From contig CAMLXE010000046.1 of assembly GCA_946490455.1 (NCBI GenBank), forward strand, positions 1 to 9,539: a DNA stretch of 9,539 nucleotides. The letters run 5' to 3'. The position numbers were made by a program, and so were the translations under genes. This stretch comes from an uncultured Desulfovibrio sp. (GTDB taxonomy: Bacteria; Desulfobacterota; Desulfovibrionia; Desulfovibrionales; Desulfovibrionaceae). Below, one piece after another: positions 1 to 5,790 of the stretch (position 1 is the stretch's first letter; each line of letters starts with the position of its first letter). The notes under the pieces were generated by a model, which did no database searches, was not told the origin of the DNA, and was given only the letters and a program-made list of their open reading frames with translations.

Positions 1-124
1 GCATGAGGAACTGCTGGAACGTTGTGAACTCTATACTCGACTCTATAACAGGCAGTTCCGGCAAGACCCCGAAGAAGGCAGCCCTGCATCGAGTAACGAG
101 GAAGCCTGTCATGCATCGATCTGA
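1..124 (+). CDS. msbA: 3' end of MsbA-like lipid A ABC exporter (partial)
   Basis: Reading from base 2, this frame gives 40 residues and then TGA at 122-124. The stretch begins HEELLERCELYTRLYNRQF, which matches the conserved C-terminal end of MsbA-type ABC exporters (typically THEELL..GLYARLY..QF), the helix that follows the H-loop of the nucleotide-binding domain. MsbA is an inner-membrane homodimer that flips lipid A-core across the membrane using ATP. After that signature comes a polar tail rich in Asp, Glu and Ser. The Walker motifs lie outside the window, so the call rests on this tail and on the lipid A acyltransferase directly downstream. The stop overlaps the next gene's ATG (111) by 14 bases or lies 19 bases before the alternative ATG (144), which suggests a translationally coupled operon. 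Another lipid-exporting ABC ATPase is possible. Confidence 0.72.
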   Translation, partial: HEELLERCELYTRLYNRQFRQDPEEGSPASSNEEACHASI

Positions 125-1697
125 CGAGAGGAAATCAGGCCGTATGCGTCTGCTGGCGGCGCCGATCTACTGGCTGTACCGTCTTTGGTGCAGGTCGATT
201 CAATATACTGAAATCAATAGAAAGGCTATTGAAGATACGGCTGATCAGGGAAGATCCGTTGTTTTGTGCCTGTGGCATGATGAACTGTTTCCTCTGATCT
301 ATCTGAAGCGTCAGCTTCGGATTATTGCACTGGTCAGCCAGAGTGACGATGGTGAACTGCTTGCCGGTGTTCTTGAGCGCATGGGACTTGAGACGGCGCG
401 TGGTTCCAGTACTCGAGGCGGGGTCAAGGCTCTGCTTGCGGCAGCTCGCCGAATGCGACAGGATGGCCTGTGTGCCTGTGTGACCGTTGACGGGCCTCGT
501 GGACCTCGGCATGAAGTCAAGGAAGGGGCCGTGTTCCTTGCCGGGCAGGCGGGAGCTCCTGTCGTACCCATTCGGCTGTTCATGACGCGGCGTAAGCTTT
601 TTCATAGCTGGGATCGTTTCCAGCTTCCCTTGCCGTTCAGTCGGGTCGCCATGGTCTGTGGCAATGCCTACAACGTCACATGCAACATTCGTGATCAGGA
701 ACAGGTGGCAGCGGCCTGCCGAGATCTTGAGGCTCGGTTGAATAACCTTCGGCCGCCAGAATCCTTTTTACCTGGAGTTTCCATGTCTCGTTCTCATTCG
801 CGGGTATCTTCCGGGGAAAATGCCGCAGCAGGATTTCTCCCACGCACATGCTATCAGCTGGCCCGTCTGTTCGCCAAATCGGGCTTTGGCGGTGTACGGA
901 AGGTCGGGCTGGGATTGGGCTGGCTTTTCTGGCTGTGTCTGCGAAAACGGCGTCAACTTGCGATTGGAAATATTTATTCTCACCTTGGATATCCCCGTGC
1001 CAAGGCAAGGCTCATTGCCAGAGAGAGCTTTACACAGAATGCCGATTCGTTTCTGGAATGTGTACTGGTTCCCGAGTTTGGTATGGACCATCCCTTATTG
1101 CATATAGAGCGTCCTGATCTTCTGGAACGGCTCAAAAGGGAGAATCGGCCTGCTGTGGCGGCTACTGGCCACTTGGGAGCATGGGAACTTCTTGCGGGAC
1201 TTCTGGGTGATATTTCATCGGAAAGAGACCGTATCGTTGTTGTTCGCCGTTACAGGAATGCGGTTCTGCATTATGTGACGACGCGGCTGCGTTCCAGTCG
1301 TGGGGCACGGGCCATCGGACATCGTGAAGCCACATTCCCTGTTCTGCATGCGCTCCGGCAAAATGGCTGTGTGGCTTTCCTTGTTGACCACAATACAGGA
1401 AGCAGTGAGTCAGTCTTTTTGCCTTTTCTTGGAGAGGAAGCAGCAGTCAATAAGGGGCCTGCACTGCTTGCCGTTCGCGCCAATGCCAAGATATGGCCTA
1501 TTTTCCTTCTGCGTAAGAATGGAAAGTATATCCTTACGCAGGAAGAGCCTCTGGATACGGCAACATTGCATGGCAGTACGGAAGAAAAAATTGAAGCGGC
1601 CGCCAGATTTTATACCCAGGCCATGGAAAGAGCCGTTCGGCGAGCTCCAGAACAGTGGTTCTGGATGCACAACAGATGGAAGACAAGGCGCCAGTAG
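111..1697 (+). CDS. Fused lipid A late acyltransferase: DUF374 (LpxJ-like) + LpxL/HtrB-like
   Basis: From ATG 111 the protein has 528 residues in two modules. The first (about 12-215) is a DUF374 lysophospholipid acyltransferase-like domain with W55-H56 and the family signature TVDGPRGPRHEVKEG from residue 125. The second (about 225-528) is an LpxL/HtrB-type acyltransferase. It has the catalytic HX4E motif H354-L-G-A-W-E359, a VFLPFLG..A..NKGPALLA segment near 435-454, and the C-terminal signature QWFWMHNRWK at 515-524. LpxL-type enzymes add secondary acyl chains to Kdo-lipid A on the inner membrane, and DUF374 includes the LpxJ late acyltransferases. The frame is open back to base 3, but those codons lie over the msbA tail. 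ATG 111 has AGGA 8 bases upstream; ATG 144 has AGAGGA 11 bases upstream and is also possible. An internal Shine-Dalgarno and ATG at 783 could give a free 304-residue LpxL-like protein. Confidence 0.85.
   Translation: MHRSDERKSGRMRLLAAPIYWLYRLWCRSIQYTEINRKAIEDTADQGRSVVLCLWHDELFPLIYLKRQLRIIALVSQSDDGELLAGVLERMGLETARGSSTRGGVKALLAAARRMRQDGLCACVTVDGPRGPRHEVKEGAVFLAGQAGAPVVPIRLFMTRRKLFHSWDRFQLPLPFSRVAMVCGNAYNVTCNIRDQEQVAAACRDLEARLNNLRPPESFLPGVSMSRSHSRVSSGENAAAGFLPRTCYQLARLFAKSGFGGVRKVGLGLGWLFWLCLRKRRQLAIGNIYSHLGYPRAKARLIARESFTQNADSFLECVLVPEFGMDHPLLHIERPDLLERLKRENRPAVAATGHLGAWELLAGLLGDISSERDRIVVVRRYRNAVLHYVTTRLRSSRGARAIGHREATFPVLHALRQNGCVAFLVDHNTGSSESVFLPFLGEEAAVNKGPALLAVRANAKIWPIFLLRKNGKYILTQEEPLDTATLHGSTEEKIEAAARFYTQAMERAVRRAPEQWFWMHNRWKTRRQ
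774..785 (+). promoter_or_regulatory. Internal ribosome binding site and ATG at the fusion junction
   Basis: GGAG at 774-777 sits 5 bases before an in-frame ATG at 783-785, exactly where the DUF374 module ends and the LpxL-like module begins. A protein starting here would have 304 residues, close to the length of a stand-alone LpxL (E. coli LpxL is about 306). The site may be a relic of two formerly separate genes or may still direct independent translation of the second module. Confidence 0.5.
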
Positions 1698-1743
1698 TCT
1701 GGTTGAATAAAATTTTGGAGCTTTCTTTTCGGAGGGATTTGCC

Positions 1744-2514
1744 ATGCCAATAGCATGTATTACCGGAGCCACTTCCGGCATTGGACGGGCTGCCGTAGAG
1801 CGGTTTGTACGAGAAGGCTGGATGGTTGTTGCCATTGGTCGTCGTGAAGATCGCCTGCGCGAACTCAAGGCGGAATTCCCTGGTGGGGTTATTGAGACAC
1901 TGGCTCTTGATGTTCGGGATCGAGACCGGGTCCTGGCTGCCTTGGGGGCTCTGGAAGAACGTTATTCAGAGGCAGACAGCGAACCTCTTGTTGTCCTTGT
2001 CAACAGCGCCGGGCTTGCTCTGGGACTTGAGCCTGCACAGGATTGCAGCCTTGAAGACTGGGAAACCATGGTTGATACCAATATCAAGGGACTCATGTTC
2101 TGTACCAAGGCACTGTTGCCAGGCATGATACGGCGTGGTTTTGGTCACATTGTGAATATCGGTTCCATTGCTGGAACCTATGCGTATCCCGGAGGCAATG
2201 TGTATGGAGCAAGCAAGAGCTTTGTTCTTCAGTTCTCCCGTGGATTGCGTTGCGACCTGCATGGTACGGGGGTACGTGTGACCAATATTGAACCGGGGCT
2301 GCTCGAAACGGAATTTTCGTCTGTGCGCTTCAAGGGGGACGAAGAACGGGCTGCTGCAGTCTACAGAGGAACAAAGCCTCTGGGGGCCTCCGATATTGCA
2401 GATATTATCTGGTGGGTTGTGGCAACACCAGCGCATGTGGATATCACGCAGGTCGAGGTCATGCCCACAACTCAGTCCCTGGGGGGAACGCGAGTATTCA
2501 AGACCGAGAGTTGA
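1744..2514 (+). CDS. ydfG: YdfG-like NADP-dependent short-chain dehydrogenase
   Basis: A 256-residue classical SDR that strongly resembles E. coli YdfG, an NADP-dependent 3-hydroxy acid (L-allo-threonine, malonic semialdehyde) dehydrogenase. Visible motifs are the Rossmann glycine motif TGATSGIG at 7-14, GRR at 32-34 (typical of NADP preference), DTNIKG with N113, S141, and Y154-x3-K158, which complete the catalytic tetrad. The stretches EPAQDCSLEDWETMVDTN and GGNVYGASK, and the IEPG and VRFKGD blocks, follow YdfG closely. The usual NNAG motif reads NSAG (87-90). The start is fixed by GGAGGG at 1731-1736, 7 bases before ATG. The gene begins 46 bases after the fused acyltransferase with no terminator between, so it is probably co-transcribed with the lipid A genes. 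Its true substrate cannot be read from the sequence. Confidence 0.9.
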   Translation: MPIACITGATSGIGRAAVERFVREGWMVVAIGRREDRLRELKAEFPGGVIETLALDVRDRDRVLAALGALEERYSEADSEPLVVLVNSAGLALGLEPAQDCSLEDWETMVDTNIKGLMFCTKALLPGMIRRGFGHIVNIGSIAGTYAYPGGNVYGASKSFVLQFSRGLRCDLHGTGVRVTNIEPGLLETEFSSVRFKGDEERAAAVYRGTKPLGASDIADIIWWVVATPAHVDITQVEVMPTTQSLGGTRVFKTES

Positions 2515-2603
2515 GGTACTCAGGAGAGGGTGCGTTGAAGGTATCCGGCAGTTTTTCCTCTGCGGGGGTACCGGTCAGTTCTGTTCCGACAGTAAAATGA
2601 AAC

Positions 2604-2639
2604 GTGGTGCAGCTATGGACAGCTGCACCACATTTTTTT
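2604..2639 (+). terminator. Intrinsic terminator after ydfG
   Basis: A perfect 11-base-pair stem (GTGGTGCAGCT 2604-2614, AGCTGCACCAC 2621-2631) with a 6-base loop is followed by A and seven T residues (2633-2639). It closes the msbA-acyltransferase-ydfG block. On the opposite strand the same stem is followed by GTTTCATTTT, so it may also stop leftward transcripts from the CGGC gene, less efficiently. Confidence 0.93.
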
Positions 2640-2698
2640 GCAGACTCTTCGAGCAACGCTGAAAGCCATGGACGACAGGCTGCCCGCTTTCAGTCAGT

Positions 2699-3028
2699 TC
2701 AGTGCGTATAGTCGAGTACCGGGATATCGCCCAGTTTGGCCCGGATGGCAGCAAGCATGTTTTCGCGATTGGGGCATGGGAAACCAAGAGGAGAGCCTTT
2801 GGTAATGCAGGAGGCCAGGGCCACAACTTCGGCACCACGATCGACCAGCATTTTGGCACGTGCGACGGCTTCCTTGCCAGGACAGCCTCCACAGCTGACA
2901 AATCCGACCAGTTCACAGGGACCAAAAGGTTCAAAGGACCCCTTGCCTCCGGCAACCAGCTTTATGTCAGTTGTGCCGGGGCAAAGGTGTTCTGTTTGAC
3001 GACAGCGGATTATTCCTACTTTTTTCAT
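2699..3028 (-). CDS. CGGC domain-containing protein
   Basis: A 109-residue cysteine-rich protein of the CGGC-domain family, whose biochemical role is unknown; metal binding or redox chemistry has been proposed from the conserved cysteines. Cysteines are at 9, 16, 38, 46, 49, 74 and 85, with the name-giving CGGC at 46-49 in the context GFVSCGGCPGKE. No signal peptide or membrane segment is visible, so it is probably cytoplasmic. The start at 3028 (MKKVGIIRC) is supported by AGGAG seven bases upstream. The frame is open a further 30 codons to 3118, but those residues do not look like the family and lack a good ribosome binding site. The gene seems monocistronic: the intrinsic terminator at 2604-2639 lies downstream, facing the end of ydfG, and a non-coding stretch lies upstream. 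Confidence 0.82.
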   Translation of the reverse strand: MKKVGIIRCRQTEHLCPGTTDIKLVAGGKGSFEPFGPCELVGFVSCGGCPGKEAVARAKMLVDRGAEVVALASCITKGSPLGFPCPNRENMLAAIRAKLGDIPVLDYTH

Positions 3029-3356
3029 GTGCTTTCTCCTGTTCCATATGGTTACTGCTGACGGGTAATAACCGAAGCCCCTTATTCTCAGGGTATCATG
3101 AAACGGGGCATTCATCATATCTGCCAGGTTTCAGTTCGGGATTTCAGTCTGTAGCGAAGATGCGCCAGCAGGATTGCTTCGTCAAGTTTCAGTGCCTTGC
3201 TCAGATCTGATGAATATTGGCATGATCCGACCCCTCATCCTTCATGTCTGGTTTCCCGGAGGGACGTCATGGTGGTGAACGGAGACGTTCGAGTCCACTA
3301 CCGGATATGGTATGTTTTTCTCCAAGATGAGGACCAAGGCCAGTACTGCCTGATTG
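3029..3356. other. Non-coding stretch between the CGGC gene and the DUF3426 gene terminator
   Basis: This stretch of about 330 bases contains the ribosome binding site of the CGGC gene (AGGAG, minus strand) and presumably its promoter, although I find no convincing -35/-10 pair. It also holds three copies of TTTCAGT (3129-3135, 3142-3148, 3187-3193) and a hairpin with a GAGA tetraloop (3277-3290). A plus-strand ATG at 3269 has a strong Shine-Dalgarno sequence, and a startless open frame lies on the minus strand (3115-3234). None is clearly a gene. I looked for a tRNA around the TTCGAGT at 3288-3294 and found no supporting arms. Confidence 0.5.
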
Positions 3357-3389
3357 AAAAAAACAGGGGAAAGGTTTCTCTTTCCCCTG
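3357..3389 (-). terminator. Intrinsic terminator of the tlpA-to-DUF3426 operon
   Basis: On the minus strand, a perfect 10-base-pair stem (CAGGGGAAAG / CTTTCCCCTG, 3364-3373 with 3380-3389) and a 6-base loop are followed directly by seven U residues (plus-strand A run 3357-3363). The stem starts 5 bases beyond the stop codon of the DUF3426 gene at 3395, as expected for the end of the leftward operon. Confidence 0.95.
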
Positions 3390-3394
3390 ATACT

Positions 3395-4138
3395 TCAGTT
3401 CTTTTGCGGTGGAATTTTGGCATCAATAATCTTAACGCCATATTCGACGGCCGTATCCGGTGGATTATAGAAGACAATCATGAACGGAACTTCCACACCG
3501 GGGGCCACATTGGTGTTATTGCTCATGATGTCAATCTTGCTGGTAAGGGCCTGTTCCAGTTCCTGTTCTCCAAGCATCTGAAGTTGGAACAGGGAAACGC
3601 GTCCCCCAGCGAGCTGCTGTTTGGATACGAGTGTTTTTCCTTCGGCATCATAAAGGGCTGCTTCAATACGGATCAGTTCGCGTGGTTCGGCAAAGCCGTT
3701 TACAGCCTTGCCTTCAATAACGGAAAGATTCCCCAGCTTTTCGCTGCTGACATTGTATTGCTTCATGCCGCGCAGGGCGATACGCGAGATGAGATCTTCC
3801 TTTTCTTCTGGCTTTTCCGGGACAAGCACAGATTTGATGCCATCAAGAATCGGCGTATAGGTCCATAGGTACCAGGTTCCGCCTGCGACAATGCACAGGA
3901 TGATCAGGAAGAGAATCAGGCTTCCCGTGGAATTTTTACGTTTTTTGGCCTCGGGGATGGGCAGGGTATCCATATTGATGTCGGTTCCCTGAGGCGTGAG
4001 ACTCAGTACTTCCTTTTTTTCCTGTTCTGGAAGAGGGAAGACATGCTTGCAAACCGAGCAGCGCAACTTGGCACCAGGAATGGCATTGGCTTCGGGAAGG
4101 TTGAATTTTGTCGAGCAGTTGGGACAGGTGACTATCAT
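3395..4138 (-). CDS. Zinc-ribbon (MJ0042-type) and DUF3426 membrane protein
   Basis: A 247-residue protein. It starts with a two-knuckle zinc ribbon, C5-x2-C8 and C27-x2-C30 (MIVTCPNC...CSVCKHVF), of the MJ0042 finger-like type common at the N-terminus of delta- and gamma-proteobacterial proteins. A low-complexity linker leads to KKRK and a single transmembrane helix at about 72-93 (LILFLIILCIVAGGTWYLW). A C-terminal DUF3426-like domain (about 115-240) follows, presumably outside the membrane, with VIEGKAVNGFAEPRELIRIEA and VAPGVEVPFMIVFYNPP resembling the family. The function is unknown. The start at 4138 is chosen because the family begins at the MIVTCPNC motif and GGAG lies 8 bases upstream. 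A longer start at 4180 would overlap the hpt stop as ATGA but has no clear ribosome binding site. It is the last gene of the operon. Confidence 0.85.
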   Translation of the reverse strand: MIVTCPNCSTKFNLPEANAIPGAKLRCSVCKHVFPLPEQEKKEVLSLTPQGTDINMDTLPIPEAKKRKNSTGSLILFLIILCIVAGGTWYLWTYTPILDGIKSVLVPEKPEEKEDLISRIALRGMKQYNVSSEKLGNLSVIEGKAVNGFAEPRELIRIEAALYDAEGKTLVSKQQLAGGRVSLFQLQMLGEQELEQALTSKIDIMSNNTNVAPGVEVPFMIVFYNPPDTAVEYGVKIIDAKIPPQKN

Positions 4139-4176
4139 GGTTCTTACTCCGGGCTGGCAGGCTGGAGATCGTTCGG

Positions 4177-4707
4177 TCATTCTTCGATTTCGGCCTCGTA
4201 AATGGCGGGCAACTCCCGATAGGATTCCGCGTAATCCAGACCATAGCCCACGACGAACCCACTAGGCAAGGCAAAGCCCACGAAATCCGCAGAGATGGAG
4301 ACTTCACGACGTTCCTTTTTATCAAGCAGAACGGCGAGACGCAGACTTTTGGCACCACGAGCACGGAACTGCCGGACAAGAAAATCCATGCTGTGTCCGG
4401 TGTCAATAATATCTTCCACGATCAGAACGTGTTTGCCTTCCAGCCTGATTTCAACATCTTTGGTAAAATTGACGGTGTGGCTGCTTTCAGAGGCGTTTCC
4501 ATAGCTGGCAAGACGCACGAAGTCGAGTTGAGGTTTCCCGTCAAGGCGTTTGACAAGATCTGAGAAAAACATGAATGCGCCTTTAAGGACACAGACGACA
4601 ACAAGAGGTTCTCCCTTGTAGACAGCGTTGATTTCTTCGGCAAGTTCTCTGATGCGAGCCTGAATCTGTTCTTCGCTCAACAGCTGTTTCAGACGAGTAA
4701 TACGCAT
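4177..4707 (-). CDS. hpt: Hypoxanthine phosphoribosyltransferase
   Basis: A 176-residue purine salvage enzyme of the cytoplasm that converts hypoxanthine (often also guanine) and PRPP to IMP or GMP. The PRPP-binding loop VLIVEDIIDTGHS is at 94-106, with the acidic pair E98-D99. LVVVCVLKGAFMFFSDL at 35-51 is the N-terminal core strand and loop. LLDKKERR at 127-134 carries the purine-contacting Lys (K130), and FVGFALPSGFVVGYGLDYAE at 142-161 is the C-terminal hallmark. Length and motif order are normal for bacterial Hpt. AAGGAG lies 7 bases before the ATG. The gene starts 20 bases after the end of the GNAT gene. The next gene begins 38 bases downstream at its preferred start, so all are probably on one transcript. 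Confidence 0.95.
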   Translation of the reverse strand: MRITRLKQLLSEEQIQARIRELAEEINAVYKGEPLVVVCVLKGAFMFFSDLVKRLDGKPQLDFVRLASYGNASESSHTVNFTKDVEIRLEGKHVLIVEDIIDTGHSMDFLVRQFRARGAKSLRLAVLLDKKERREVSISADFVGFALPSGFVVGYGLDYAESYRELPAIYEAEIEE

Positions 4708-4727
4708 ATGGGGGCTCCTTGAATGCC

Positions 4728-5186
4728 TTAGGGTTCAATGAGGACAGCAGTTTCATCGCAATCTGGAAATTTGGGACAATGAATGCAGTCCGTCCATACC
4801 TTTTGGGGAAGAACGTCCTTTTCTACCGTAGTGAACCCAAGGGCATGAAAGAAGGGTACCTGATAGGTCAGGGCAAACAGACGGTGAATATCCAGCTCCC
4901 GGGTTTCCTGAATGCAGGCATCAACCAGCATGCGTCCACAACCCTTGCGTCTTACATCCTTATGAACGGCCAGAGAGCGTACTTCGGCCAGGTTTTCCCA
5001 AAGGATGGACAGCGCACCGCAGCCAACAATGGTGCTGTCGTTCTCAACGACATAAAAGTCTCGCAAATGGCCATAAAGCTCCGAGAGAGAACGGGGAAGC
5101 AGAAGGCCGTCAGCGGACGAAGTCATAAGCAGGGCATGAATAGCCCGGATATCTGACATGCGGGCCTTGCGTACAGAGAAGCTCAT
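4728..5186 (-). CDS. argA: ArgA-type GNAT N-acetyltransferase (short N-acetylglutamate synthase)
   Basis: A 152-residue GNAT-fold protein matching the short, kinase-less N-acetylglutamate synthase type, the class that includes Mycobacterium tuberculosis Rv2747. These enzymes acetylate the alpha-amino group of glutamate or glutamine with acetyl-CoA at the entry to arginine synthesis. Visible family blocks are GLLLPRSLSELYGHLRDF at 27-44, WENLAEVRSLAV at 63-74, the acetyl-CoA loop RRKGCGRMLVDA at 79-90, and LTYQVPFFHALGF at 106-118. The tail has a cysteine set C134-x2-C137-x5-C143 (DCIHCPKFPDCDE), typical of this class and possibly structural or metal-binding. The ATG overlaps the tlpA stop as ATGA, with AAGGA 6 bases upstream. 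No arginine gene is adjacent, so the exact substrate is inferred from similarity. Confidence 0.82.
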   Translation of the reverse strand: MSFSVRKARMSDIRAIHALLMTSSADGLLLPRSLSELYGHLRDFYVVENDSTIVGCGALSILWENLAEVRSLAVHKDVRRKGCGRMLVDACIQETRELDIHRLFALTYQVPFFHALGFTTVEKDVLPQKVWTDCIHCPKFPDCDETAVLIEP

Positions 5187-5656
5187 TGCTGTTCCTTGAG
5201 AATGGAATTGAATATGGCGTCAAGCTCGTTTCCCGGGATGATTCCGGGAGCATTATGGGCCAATTCGCCGGAAGGCAGGTAGATGACATTGTGCGGGATG
5301 CTGGAAATGCTGTATAGCTCTGGGAGATAGTTGTCTGAGCGGTACACGGGATAGGTGAATTCCATCTTCTGAACAAAGGTCTCGAGCTTGTCCTGATCCT
5401 GATCCAGAGAAATACCAATCATGGTTACCTGATCTTCGGAGTATTTCTTGCGCAGCTCCAGAAGATCCGGAATCTCGGCCCGACAGGGTGGGCACCATGT
5501 CGCAAAGAAGTTGATGAAGACAATCTTGCCCTTGTTATTCTGCAGAAATGTTTCCAGCTGGGGCGGAGTCATTGTCCCGAGCGTTGCAGCCGAAGCGGCA
5601 GTTGCAAGTCCCAGAGGGAAGAGCAAGATAAAAAGTAAAATAATGAATCGACGCAT
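5183..5656 (-). CDS. TlpA-like periplasmic thioredoxin-fold protein
   Basis: A 157-residue TlpA/ResA-family thiol-disulfide oxidoreductase. Residues 1-23 are a signal peptide: RR, then a hydrophobic core IILLFILLFPLGLATA, then a likely ASA cleavage site. The thioredoxin fold follows, with the active site F-F-A-T-W-C55-P-P-C58 and the cis-proline loop SSIPHNVIY (P121). Proteins of this type act in the periplasm, reducing particular disulfides (for example apocytochrome c) or serving as general reductants. The length is normal for a stand-alone TlpA domain, and the partner cannot be told from context. The start is supported by AGGAG 8 bases before the ATG. It is the first gene of the leftward set, 134 bases after metH, and its stop overlaps the GNAT start by four bases. 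Confidence 0.9.
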   Translation of the reverse strand: MRRFIILLFILLFPLGLATAASAATLGTMTPPQLETFLQNNKGKIVFINFFATWCPPCRAEIPDLLELRKKYSEDQVTMIGISLDQDQDKLETFVQKMEFTYPVYRSDNYLPELYSISSIPHNVIYLPSGELAHNAPGIIPGNELDAIFNSILKEQQ

Positions 5657-5790
5657 GCGTGTTACTCCTGGGATACCTGTATCTCTCGAGTGGATTTATG
5701 GAGCATAGGGCGGATAGCTTCCATCCGTGCGTTCAGTTTATGTCACTCCGGAGACTCTGAGAAGAGGTTCAGGTAGCCATTCTTCCGTTT

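Noticed and set aside
2659..2693. Inverted repeat CTGAAAGC / GCTTTCAG as a second terminator of the CGGC gene
   Set aside because: The loop is 19 bases and neither strand has a T run after the stem; the hairpin at 2604-2639 is far better.
3029..3118. Thirty-residue N-terminal extension of the CGGC protein
   Set aside because: The ATG at 3028 has an ideal ribosome binding site and the family begins at MKKVGIIRC; the extension has neither support.
3284..3302. tRNA-like T-loop sequence (TTCGAGT) on the plus strand
   Set aside because: The flanking bases do not form a T-stem beyond one pair, and no anticodon or acceptor arm can be drawn around it.
5657..5790. Short stems between metH and tlpA (for example CGGAT 5711-5715 with ATCCG 5723-5727) as a metH terminator
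   Set aside because: The stem is weak and has no U-tract; I cannot say whether metH reads through into tlpA.
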